This document shows, in pieces, positions 1-9,368 of a DNA stretch of 25,252 nt. The notes under the pieces were generated by a model. It searched no databases. It had not been told where the DNA came from and worked only from the letters and a program-made list of their open reading frames with translations. Position numbers and translations under genes: made by a program. How positions within the stretch are numbered: the first letter of the stretch is position 1; each line of letters starts with the position of its first letter. The DNA comes from Bacteroidota bacterium (GTDB lineage: Bacteria; Bacteroidota; Bacteroidia; AKYH767-A; OLB10), in the NCBI GenBank assembly GCA_016717725.1, contig JADKFA010000033.1, forward strand, positions 1 through 25,252, read 5' to 3'.

Positions 1-3000
1 GTAAGACCATCATCAGAAAGACCATTAGCAGTCATCATCGATACGCCGTCACAAACTTCAGAAGCACCTGGATAAACTAATGGAGCGTTATCATCGCAAT
101 CACCATCAACTAATACAGATCCTACAATTGGGTTACAAGAAGAAGTAGCAGCACCTGCACCAAATCCGTCGCCGTCAGCATCCACATAGTAGTTTAAGAA
201 TACAAGACCATCATCAATTCCATTTGCACAGTCATCATCGATACCGTTGCAAACTTCGGTTGCACCTGGATATACTAATGGAGCGTTATCATCGCAATCA
301 CCGTCAACTAAAACAGATCCTGCAATTGGGTTACAAGAAGAAGTAGCAACACCTGCACCAAATCCGTCGCCGTCCCCATCCACATAGTAATTTAAGAATA
401 CAAGACCATCATCAATTCCATTTGCACAGTCATCATCGATACCGTTGCAAATTTCGGTTGCACCTGGATATACTAATGGCGCGTTATCATCACAATCACC
501 ATCTACTAATACTGATCCTGCAATTGGGTTACAAGAAGAAGTAGCAACACCAGCGCCGTATCCGTCACCGTCAACATCCACATAATAATTTAAGAATACA
601 AGACCATCATCAGATAGACCATTACAGTCATCATCGATACCATTACAAACTTCAGGAGCAGTAGGGTTGATGGCATTATTATTATCATCACAATCGTTAT
701 TTGAAGAAACACCACAAGCAACTGGAGCACCTGCCCCGAAAGTATCATTGTCTAAATCGGCATAAAGAAGTTGAGTGTCGTCACAGTCACTATTGTCAGC
801 GATATAACCTATTGGTTGAATGCAATTCGTAATAGAAACTAATGGATTTCCAAATCCATCGGCATCAAAATCTTCATACCAGATTGGTGTAGGAAGTATA
901 ATTACATCAAAAGAACAAGTGCTAGTTAATCCGGCATTATCTGTTGCTGTATAAACTACCTGAGTTGTTCCAACACTAAATGTAGAGCCAGAATTGAAAT
1001 TTGAAGTGAAGCTCACCAGTGTGCAATTATCACTTGCAGTTGGCGAGGTCCAGTTTACAGTTGCATCACATTGTGTAATGTTTGCAGGGCAATCCAAAAT
1101 GCTTGGAGCAATATTATCTAAATGATTTATCGTAATTGATGCCGATCCTGTACATCCAATATTATCTACTATTGGATAATTATGAGTTCCTACACCAACA
1201 ACAAATGAACCTTCTCCAGTGTAAGGAGCAGTTCCGCCAGTACCTACAACAGAAATAGTGGTTACATCATTTGCGCAATTCACATCACTTCCAGTAATAG
1301 TTGCGGAAACAATTTGAGGCTCGTTCACGGTAGTTACGCAAACAGAAGTACAACCGTTGCCATCAGTAACTGTTACGGTGTAAGTACCACTTGGTATATT
1401 TGTATTTGATGTTGAGTTTGTATTATTGCTCCATAAATAAGAGTAAGTACCTCTTCCTCCTGTTGCAAGTACAGAAGCACTTCCGTCACTATAACCGAAA
1501 CAAGTTGCGTCAATCGCACTGCAAGTTGAGGTTAATAGCGGAGGATCATCAACCACAATAGATTGATTCGCTGAACAAGAGTTAATATCCGATACAAGTA
1601 AATAATAGGTTCCAGCAGCAACTCCAGTTAGGGAATCATTGTTTGTTCCAATTGGAAGGAAACCAGCATCAAACCATTCATATAAGATAGTGCCAGTTCC
1701 ACCTTGTACAACAGAAGCAATGATACCATTGCTATTACCTGTACACAATGGCTCAGTATAGGCTAAGTCAACAGAAAGTGAATCGGGTTCAACAATGGTT
1801 GCTTGACCTGATGTTGTACATCCATTTGCATCAGTAACAGTAACTGTATAAGTGCCGGCAACTAATGAAATGATACTCGCCGTATTGGCTGAATTACTCC
1901 AGCTATAAGAAAATGGAGGTGTACCAAGCGTTGGATTTGCTACTAATATTCCATCTGTTAAACCATAGCAAGTAATGTTAGTACTTGCAATTGAAACTGC
2001 AGGAGGGGGAATATTATTTATTGTATAAGAATAAGGTCCGCCTGTACAACTTGGTTCATTAGGGTTTGCAAGAAGATAATTATCTATTAATTCTAATGTA
2101 TACGTTCCTGCAGCTAAATTGTAGATGGAGTCTAGTAATTCATTTGATACTGTATCTCGAATTATTACCCCGTTATCTTTCCAGATGTAACGGAAAGGAG
2201 CAGAGCCCAAAACCATGTTCGCTACTATTTTTCCGTTCGTCAAATTACAATTTGCGTGATAAATAGATTCGTTAGGAACAATTGCTTTTGATAAAACTGT
2301 TCGTATAGGAGATGTTCCAGAGCAGCCCGAAGGTAATGTAACGATAGCTTGGAATGAAGATCCATTTCCAATAACATCGATGCTATCATTCGGATAAGTA
2401 TTCGTAATTATGTTAACCCATTCGATCAAAGTATTTGCGGGATAACCTCCGCTATAAGCACCAGTATCCACCACATGCAAATACATGTTAGTTCCATTGC
2501 ATAAAATAGTATCACCAGGAATTATTTTAGGTGCGGGATTGTCAACAATATTTACTAATACATTGGATGATGTTGTACATCCACTTCCGATATCCGTTAA
2601 TACTACAGAGAAAGTTGTTGATTGAGTAATGGAGGTACTGCCTGGATTTTGAACCGAAGAAGTAAAGCCAGATGGAGTAGATGTCCATGAATAACTTAGT
2701 CCGTTTTGATAAGTTATAGTAAGTGTCCAAGTAGTAAGTATTCCTATATCATTAGAAGCATCATCTAAAACTCGTAATGTCCAATCTCCATTTGGGTTTC
2801 CACTAAGTGTTGAAAGTAATTGCTCTGGAATGTAAGACCCAGCAATGGTAACGTTGCCGCTTTGAGTAGTAATATTTGTTGCAGCATCGTCTTTAAAAAG
2901 TACGTTATTGTAATTGTCGCCACTACCACCATTATCAGTTGACAAAGCTATCGATTGACCGGATGAAGTTGTTAATCTATTTGTGCCAGAAGTGGTATTT

Positions 3001-4645
3001 GTAATGGTGCCACCCGGTCGAACTAAGTAAAATTCAAGATCTCCATTATAAGTTTGAGTAGCACTCACTGTTACTTCAACTTTCCAACCTGACAATGAAG
3101 TGGGTAATCCACTTACATTAATTAAAGATGAAACACCAGTAATATTATTATCTGGAATTGCAATATTTGGATTAATGGTTGATGAAAACGGAGGATTAGC
3201 TTGTTGCACTTAAATTAAAATTCGAACCAATACAAACTGGATTGGTAGAAGCCGTTGCTAATACTGATGGAAGATTGGCTGTGTTAGCAGTAACTTGCAC
3301 CGCAGCTGTGTTGCTGTGCATGTAATTGTACTAACTGATTCAGTTATTCTGCGATACCATGTTGTTGAAGATATTCCAGCAGGTGGATCATAACTATCTA
3401 GTATTGCTCCACCAATAAGTGAAAATCCGGTAGATGCACTTGTTGTACTTTGTTCCCATTTATAAGAAATAGTTCCATCACCACTGCCCAATACTAGATT
3501 GGAAATTGGAGCGGGATCGCTACCAACACATAATGACTGTGCACCTGTTATAGTACCAGCATTTATATTAATTACATTAAATGTAGCGGTATTATTTGCA
3601 GAAATTGCATTGGTACAAATTGCGACTCCGCTGCCAGATGATAAATTAGTTATTGTTATTTGTGGATCACTATTATTTAGAATTGAAGTGTTAAATGATC
3701 CAGTTCCTGGAGTACTTACTGTAAAAGATGAGGTAACACCAACAGCTGCATTGGCTCCTGAAAGATCATAAGTGACATCATAAGTTCAGCAGGCAATTCT
3801 GAAGCAGGTCACAAATTGATAGATGCAGTAAGGCCAGAGCAAATATCTGATCCAACTGTTGTACTACTTAAACCAAAAGTTGCACAAGTCCAGGTGACAT
3901 TTACTTTGCCGTTTGCACCAGCGCCTCCTGTCTGGGAGCCAAAAGTCCCTGTTCTAACTCCACCTCCACCTCCTCCAGGTACTGAACCTGGCAAACCATT
4001 ACCGTTTGAACCAGTTCTTCCATTTCCTCCGTCACCCCCACCTGCAGGTGCCGTTCCTCCATTTGATGTGGATCCATTAGCTCCAGCAAGGGCAGTACCA
4101 GCTGATGATCCTCCACCTCCGCCGTAGTTATTGTTACTACTATTGGCTCCATTACCACCCGAGAATTTTATATCGCCAATTGATGATGAAGCAGATCCTC
4201 CGCTAACACCAGAGGTATTATTGTTTGCAACTGAATTTCCCCCCTTTGCTAATACAGTTGTATTGGTATTAAACCAGGAATCTCCTCCTGCACCTGTTCC
4301 AGTACTACCAACTCCAACTGTAACAGTGTATGTTGTGCCAGCAATTACGGTAAATGAATTTTTCTTTGCATAAGCACCACCACCACCACCACCGGTTTCA
4401 GCTGAGTTAAATGAGGTTGATCCTCCGCGACCTCCGCCTCCCCAGCACTCAATCGTGACTGAAGTTACGCCTGCTGGAGCTGTCCACGACGACGTACTCG
4501 AATACGTCTGCGTCGTTTGAGCGAAAGCATTAAATTGTAGAAGTTGAAGTGCAAGTATTACTAATAAATACTTGATTGAAAATCCGAAAGGTAGTTCGCT
4601 AACCATTCGATTTCTCATTAGTCTTAGAGTAAAATTAGATTTCAT
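1..4645 (-). CDS. giant secreted multidomain adhesin-like protein (partial, frameshifted)
   Basis: This is a single long coding region on the minus strand that leaves the window at position 1, so its C-terminus is unseen. The N-terminus has a basic start, a hydrophobic segment ending in FNAFAQ and thus a signal peptide. A glycine-rich domain (about 4520-3890) follows, then a linker, a P/Homo B-like jelly-roll (about 3203-2710), a PKD-like stretch, four SprB-like repeats ending in GTYTVTVTDANGC or variants (about 2285-1310), a HYR domain (about 1120-905) and acidic MopE-type repeats. Such proteins are typically exported by the type IX system and act as cell-surface adhesins; that role is inferred. 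The frame is broken by an in-frame TGA at 3809-3811, a missing G near 3787, a missing base near 3318 and an extra A near 3208. Homology continues across every break, so I treat it as one gene. Sequencing error is more likely than a true pseudogene. Confidence 0.8.
6..602 (-). repeat. three tandem 66-residue MopE-type repeats
   Basis: Three near-identical units of 198, 198 and 201 bp (602-405, 404-207, 206-6) lie in the giant gene. Each encodes a unit starting LVFLNYYVD, with DGDGFGAG, then GDCDDNAPLVYPGA, then EVCNGIDDDCANGIDDG. This is the acidic 'putative metal-binding motif' layout known from MopE-like proteins. Two more diverged units precede them (about 895-603). The leftmost unit carries a 2-nt and a 1-nt insertion that together keep frame but turn the IDDDC core into VSMMTA. 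Confidence 0.85.
2710..3203 (-). other. P/Homo B-like domain within the giant protein
   Basis: The translation reads from FSSTINPNIAIPDNN through the core GWKVEVTVSATQTYNGDLE, an IPEQLL segment and NGDWTLRVLDDASNDIG, to WTLTITY. This pattern (pairs of beta strands, 'H/YnGDLeiyLvsPsGT', 'GxWtLrvxDxxxxDxGxL') is that of the proprotein-convertase P domain, which is often attached to secreted Bacteroidota proteins as a folding or adhesion module. Confidence 0.7.
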
Positions 4646-4686
4646 GGGAATTATATTTAGCTCGCAATTACCAACTTAATTCTTCG

Positions 4687-4714
4687 AATTGTTGAAAAAT
4701 TGTTGTGAATTGTT
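4687..4714. promoter_or_regulatory. three AATTGTT direct repeats upstream of the adhesin gene
   Basis: AATTGTT starts at 4687, 4698 and 4708, spacings of 11 and 10 bp, so all three lie on about the same face of the helix. They sit 42-70 bp upstream of the giant gene's start codon at 4645. The third copy is part of ATTGTTAATA, close to the units upstream of the PhoB-like regulator. They may be an operator for an OmpR-family regulator; this is inference. Confidence 0.4.
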
Positions 4715-4753
4715 AATAATAATTGGTGAACACCTTTTTTATTTTGGCAAAAA

Positions 4754-4779
4754 AAAACTCCCTAAATTTAGGGAGTTTT
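4754..4779 (-). terminator. intrinsic terminator downstream of nth
   Basis: A perfect palindrome, AACTCCCTAAA paired with TTTAGGGAGTT (4756-4777), is followed on the minus strand by a run of T residues (4755-4749). It lies 42 bp past the nth stop codon. The plus-strand side also has a shorter T tract, so it could act in both directions. Confidence 0.85.
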
Positions 4780-4820
4780 GGTTTTTAAAATAACTTAACT
4801 TGATTTGATAATTTTCTTAA

Positions 4821-5465
4821 CTATTTAATTTTAAGCTTTTTATAAAATTTGCAAATTCTTGAAATCCCGCATTCTTTGCATTTCGGCTTAAGAGCAACGC
4901 AAATATACCTACCATGTAAAATAAGCCAGTGATGGGCGAGTGGAACCACTTCTTTTGGTAGATTTTTGATTAATTGTTTCTCAGAAGATAATGGTGTCTT
5001 AGCATTTGAAGTAAGACCTATTCGAGCTGCAACTCTAAAAACATGCGTGTCGACAGCCATGGTAGGTTGATTGTAAACAACAGATGCAATAACATTCGCA
5101 GTTTTCCTTCCTACACCTGGCAATTGAGTTAATTCTTCAAGGGTGGATGGTACTTTGCCGTTGAATTTGTTCACTAACATTTTTGCCATCCCAGCTAAAT
5201 GTTTCGCTTTGTTATTCGGATAACTAATGCTCTTAATGAAAGGGAAAATTTCATCGCTAGTAGCATAAGCTAAATGTTCAACGGTTGGGAATTCTTTAAA
5301 TAAATCAGGAGTGACTAAATTTACTCGTTTGTCGGTGCATTGTGCAGATAAAATTACAGCAACTAAAAGCTCATAGGGAGTGTTGTAAATTAATTCCGTT
5401 TCAGCATCCGGACGATGTTTTAGAAAATATTCGATGAAATATTGATACCGTTCCTTTTTAGTCAT
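4821..5465 (-). CDS. nth: endonuclease III (DNA glycosylase/AP lyase)
   Basis: This 214-residue protein removes oxidised pyrimidines from DNA and cleaves the abasic site in base excision repair. The helix-hairpin-helix is LPGVGRKTA (115-123) with catalytic Lys121, and the GPD aspartate is Asp139 in VDTHVFR. The C-terminal 4Fe-4S cluster ligands are Cys189, 196, 199 and 205 in the canonical C-X6-C-X2-C-X5-C spacing. Length matches the family (E. coli 211). The frame is intact. The start codon lies only 6 nt after a strong hairpin, and a terminator follows the gene. It is the last gene in line after the sigma factor and the 81-residue gene, but the hairpin makes co-transcription uncertain. Confidence 0.96.
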   Translation of the reverse strand: MTKKERYQYFIEYFLKHRPDAETELIYNTPYELLVAVILSAQCTDKRVNLVTPDLFKEFPTVEHLAYATSDEIFPFIKSISYPNNKAKHLAGMAKMLVNKFNGKVPSTLEELTQLPGVGRKTANVIASVVYNQPTMAVDTHVFRVAARIGLTSNAKTPLSSEKQLIKNLPKEVVPLAHHWLILHGRYICVALKPKCKECGISRICKFYKKLKIK

Positions 5466-5471
5466 AATAGA

Positions 5472-5506
5472 TAAAGCCGCCTGTAAATATATTACAAGCG
5501 GCTTTA
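5472..5506 (-). terminator. hairpin between the 81-residue gene and nth
   Basis: On the minus strand, a 15-bp stem (TAAAGCCGCUUGUAA with UUACAGGCGGCUUUA, one G-U pair) encloses a 5-nt loop. It ends only 6 nt before the nth ATG. The trailing U content (UUUAUCUAUU) is weak for a terminator and part of it is inside the stem. It probably ends the sigma-factor transcript, or it could mask the nth ribosome-binding region. Confidence 0.65.
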
Positions 5507-5522
5507 ATGGTCTTTACCTTTT

Positions 5523-5768
5523 TTAGGCGATTGCCTTTTTATGAAGGGGAGCCGTCAGCATTGCATAGCTGAGAATAGAATTAATACTTGATCTCGACGC
5601 ATGTATTAAACTGTGATCGATAAGATCCCTAGCTGCTGCCATCGAGTAAAATTCTTCGGCAATCTCTTCATTCTGATCAATGGCTTTTTGAACCATTACT
5701 GATTCGGTTAATTCGGTTTCATTGTACAGGTAAAGAACTAAATTATTTAGAGTAATAGTTTCGTTCAT
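5523..5768 (-). CDS. small hypothetical protein, possible zinc-less anti-sigma-like partner
   Basis: This 81-residue protein is encoded 53 nt downstream of an ECF sigma factor on the same strand. I do not recognise a named family. Residues 8-50 (LVLYLYNETELTESVMVQ, then a charged helix with NEEIAEEF) follow the pattern 'L.xYLyxELsxxExxxVexaLxxdpElaeE' of the anti-sigma domain that binds ECF sigma factors, but without the zinc-ligand His/Cys residues. There is no membrane segment, so it would be a soluble protein. Position and pattern suggest it modulates the neighbouring sigma factor; this is inference. It could also be an unrelated small protein conserved by linkage. Confidence 0.7.
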   Translation of the reverse strand: MNETITLNNLVLYLYNETELTESVMVQKAIDQNEEIAEEFYSMAAARDLIDHSLIHASRSSINSILSYAMLTAPLHKKAIA

Positions 5769-5821
5769 AGGCTTTGTTAAGATTTAACAAGCCTTTAACG
5801 TAAATTTATTCTCTGTATTGT

Positions 5822-6405
5822 TTACATACTTAACACAAGTTGCTTTTCTTGTATTAATTTTCGAAGATTGATGAGTGCATACCGCATTCTGCCTAGTGAA
5901 GTATTGATACTTACCCCAGTAGAATCCGCAATTTCTTTAAAACTCATGTTGGCAAAATGACGCATGATGACAACTTCTCGTTGGTCATATGGAAGCTGTT
6001 CAATTAATGCCCTAACGGTTGTTTGAATCTGATCAGCAATCATTTTATCTTCAATATTAGTGTCTTCCAAAGGAATAGTATCAAACACAGAATACTCGTC
6101 GGTATCATAAACCATAGGCATCCTCTTTAAACTTCTGAAGTGATCAATCACTAAATTGTGACCAATACGTAATACCCAAGAAAGAAATTTTCCTTCTTCG
6201 TTATAATTTCCAGATCGGAGGGTTTTTATAACCTTAATAAAGGTCTCTTGAAAAATATCATTGGCCAAATCACGATCTTTTACCAATAAATAGATGCTGG
6301 TGAAGATCTTACGCTCGTGTCGTACAATTAGTTCTTGTAATGTATCTTCGTTTCCTCTAAGAAATTCAGATACGAGTTCTTGTCGTTTCTTGGGTCTTTA
6401 CACAT
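5822..6405 (-). CDS. ECF-type RNA polymerase sigma-70 family factor
   Basis: Sigma factors of this family direct RNA polymerase to alternative promoters. Region 2 is visible in LANDIFQETFIKVIKTL and FLSWVLRIGHNLVIDHFR. Region 4 is LPYDQREVVIMRHFANMSFKEIA followed by the recognition helix (TGVSINTSLGRMRYAL). The longest unbroken frame starts at 6286, but the same protein reads upstream (ELVSEFLRGNEDTLQEL) to an ATG at 6405 preceded by GGAGG (6410-6414). One base is missing in a G run near 6392-6394; restoring it gives exactly 195 codons (194 residues). It precedes the 81-residue gene. The function is certain at family level; the regulon is unknown. Confidence 0.92.
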
Positions 6406-6676
6406 AGTTCCTCCCTTTTTCAAGGTGATTAAATTGTTAGAATTACAATTGATTAAGTGTAAAGATTTCGACCTATAGGCTAATTGTTTTTTTTGTGAAT
6501 GAAGGGTTATCGATTTAAACGAAAATTTATTTTAGATATTGTTCTGACTTTTATTATTATTCAAATATAGTGATTATTGTTGCTTCTCGCAAGAATAGTG
6601 CCTGACAATTATCAATTTCTGTGTATTTTACACGAACATGACGAATTCGCATCTTTGGAATAATTATTTTCGCTTC

Positions 6677-7778
6677 ATGAAAAAGTTAAGAATCTATTCT
6701 TTATTATAGCTAACATATTGTTTTTTAATGCTTATGTGAATGCTCAAGTTCCAGCTAAAGGACCAGAATTTAATGTTGAAACACTTCTATATAAGGGAGA
6801 GGAAAAACATCTTTCCAATGTTCGACAATTAACATTTGGTGGTGATAATGCAGAAGCTTATTTCAGTTTTGATGGAAGTGCAATCACTTTTCAAGCTAAT
6901 AACAGTAATTGGGGTACTAAATGCGACCAAATTTATTATTTCGATCTATCAGCAGGAAATATGAAGGAAGGCGCCCCACAGTTAATTTCAACAGGGCGTG
7001 GTCGTACTACTTGCTCTTATTTTATGCCCGATAATAAACAAATCCTTTACGCCTCAACCCACGAAGGGAATGATGCTTGTCCACCAGTACCTGAAAAGAG
7101 AGAAGACGGAAAATATGTTTGGGCAATTTATCCTGACTTTGATATTTATGTGAGCGACCTGAACGGGAAGATTATTAGTAAAATAGTAGAAGGTCCAGGG
7201 TATGATGCAGAAGCTACTGTTTCTCCAGATGGAAAGTCAATTGTGTTTACCAGTATTCGTAGTGGAGATTTGGAATTATATACCATGAATATAGATGGTA
7301 GCAATGTAAAGCAAATTACTAGCGAATTGGGATATGATGGAGGTGCCTTCTTTTCTCCAGATAGCAAAAAATTAATTTTTCGCTCCTCACGTCCAAAAAC
7401 AGAAGAGGAAATAAAGAATTATAAAAATTTACTCGCTGAAAACTTGGTACAACCAACGCATATGGAATTGTACGTTTGTAATGTTGATGGATGCGAGCTG
7501 AGAAAAATTACAGATCTCCCAATGCAAGCTGGGCACCTTTCTTTCATTCCTCTGGTGAAAAAATTATTTTCTCTTCTAATCATCCTTCAAAAGAGGATTG
7601 CCATTTAATTTGTGGATGATAGATATTGATGGTAAAATCTTCAACAGATAACTTTTGATTCTATGTTTGATGCCTTCCCATGTTTTCTCCTGATGGGAAA
7701 CAACTTATTTTTTCTTCCAATAGAAATAATAATGGTACACATGAAACTAATCTCTTTATTGCTGATTGGAAAGATTAA
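6677..7778 (+). CDS. secreted TolB/PD40-type beta-propeller protein (frameshifted)
   Basis: This is a predicted exported protein of 368 residues after repair. The signal peptide begins MKKLRIYSLL at the ATG at 6677 and ends near NAYVNAQ. PD40/WD40-like blades follow, seen as AYFSFDGSAITF, ATVSPDGKSIVFTS, AFFSPDSKKLIFRSSR and FPMFSPDGKQLIFSSNR. Five one-base deletions break the frame, near 6708, 7521, 7592, 7636 and 7680, each in a homopolymer or adjacent repeat; adding five bases gives exactly 369 codons. Such proteins resemble the TolB C-terminal propeller but lack the TolB N-terminal domain. The ligand or partner is unknown. The stop codon overlaps the stop of the convergent binding-protein gene by 3 nt. 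Confidence 0.82.
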
Positions 7779-9368
7779 TTTTCTTTTCTAACCAACTTAA
7801 GTTGCAATAAATTCATTGGATTTATTCCCAGTCCTAATATATTATTTCTAGTTAGTCGAATTACTTTATCATAGTATAGAATAATAACGGGTGATTGTTT
7901 CATCATTTCGGTATCCATCTTCTTGAATAAATCAAAACGAATAGAATCATTTGTTGTTTGCATCGATTCATTGTATAGCCCATCAAATATTTTAGAATCA
8001 AAATGGGTATAGTTGGGACCTAAAGGTGCTTTATTAGTTGAACGAAACAATGACAAATAATTTTCTGCATCTGCATAATCTGCTATCCATGATCCTCTGA
8101 AAAAAGCAAGTTGTTGTTTGGCAACCATCTGTCTATGCTGCGCTGCTTGATTGATATCTAACTTTATCTTAATTCCAATATCAGCCAATTGTCCATGCAT
8201 GTATTCACATAAATCTTGGTAAGCATGTGTAGTGCTCATAGCACTCTCAGGTAATCCTTTTCCTCCAGGATATCCAGCCTCTGCTAATAATTTTGTTGCT
8301 AATTGCGGTTGGTAATCATACCCCTCAGCAACACAAACACTGTCAAATCCCCGGAACACCAATGGGAACAATTCCACCGGTACCTGGAGTTGCCATTCCG
8401 TTTCTTAAATATTTGATCATTTTAGCTCTGTCGAATCCGTAATTGATCGCTTTCCGTATTCGGATATCATTCAGTGGATTTGATTTCATCAAGGGTTGTT
8501 GCTCATCCATCAAAATTCCCAAGTATTCTGTATTTAGGTAGGGTGATGTTTCAATCTTGAATTTCCCCTTGTACTTCGGCCTGAGCTTACCTTCATTCGT
8601 TAATAAATCGTCTTTGTAACTTGCATCAAGACCCGATATGAAATCTAACTTTCCCTTTACAAATTCTAAAAAGGCAGTTTGTTTATCGCTAATAAAACTT
8701 ACAACAATTGCATCTAAATAGGGTAAAGATGTACCCTCTGTGTTTTTTTCGAAGTAATTAGGATTTTTATGAAGGATTAACGCAGTTCGATCTATCCATT
8801 CATGAAAAATAAAAGGTCCAGTACCCACAGGGTGTTTACGGAAATCTTTCCCATAATACTCGACGGATTCTTTTGGTACAACAGCACAGTAAGATGAAGC
8901 GAGCAGACCAAGTAGTGGAGGAAATGTTTGATGTAATTGGATGGTAAAAACAGAATCATTTTCAGCTTTAAATCCGATGGTCTGTCCACTTTCATCTTTA
9001 AGTACCGACTGAAAAACCCAACTTCCAGGGGAAGCTAATTTTTCAGAACAAATTCTATTAAAACTGAAAACAAAATCATGAGCCGTAACCATTCTAACTT
9101 TTGGAAGAGAAGGATCCTTATGGAAAGGAACATCATTTCTTAAATAAAAAGTATACAACTTTCCATCATCACTAATATTCCATTGAGTTGCAATACAGGG
9201 TTGTGGGATGAGTTTTTCATTTAATTGAAGCAATCCATTGAAAAGATGGTTGCAGGCCCAAATATTTGCTTGATTGCTAGTATATGCAGGATCAAGCGAG
9301 GTAATGCCAGAAGCTTCATTGTACCTGAATACTTGAAGGTTAGACTCAATGAAAAGGTGGCCTTTCAT
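7775..9368 (-). CDS. oligopeptide ABC transporter substrate-binding protein, family 5 (no signal peptide, frameshifted)
   Basis: The translation is a type-5 solute-binding protein. It starts with FRYNEASGITSLDPAY, continues with WNISDDGKLYTFYLRNDVPF, VTAHDFVFSFNR, HPVGTGPF and IRIRKAINYGFDRAKMI, and after the break AEAGYPGGKGLP and GSWIADYADAENYLS. The two halves are joined across an extra G in a G run near 8352 (VPGF-DSV). These proteins capture peptides or similar solutes outside the inner membrane for an ABC permease; no permease genes are nearby. The mature N-terminus begins at about 9345, but upstream there is no lipoprotein signal, only mtaB in the opposite direction and an in-frame stop at 9384-9386. 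The true 5' end seems to be lost or mis-assembled. Confidence 0.85.

Noticed and set aside
6..602. Regularly spaced near-identical units resembling a repeat array such as CRISPR
   Set aside because: Units are 198 bp, directly adjacent without spacers, and encode an in-frame acidic protein repeat.
3816..4373. Proline-rich plus-strand reading frames opposite the adhesin N-terminus
   Set aside because: They are the antisense of the glycine-rich domain (Gly GGN codons read as Pro CCN) and have no other support.
4488..4516. Small inverted repeat around GACGTA/TACGTC in the adhesin signal-peptide region
   Set aside because: Short, interrupted and within coding sequence of Ser/Thr codons; no supporting context.
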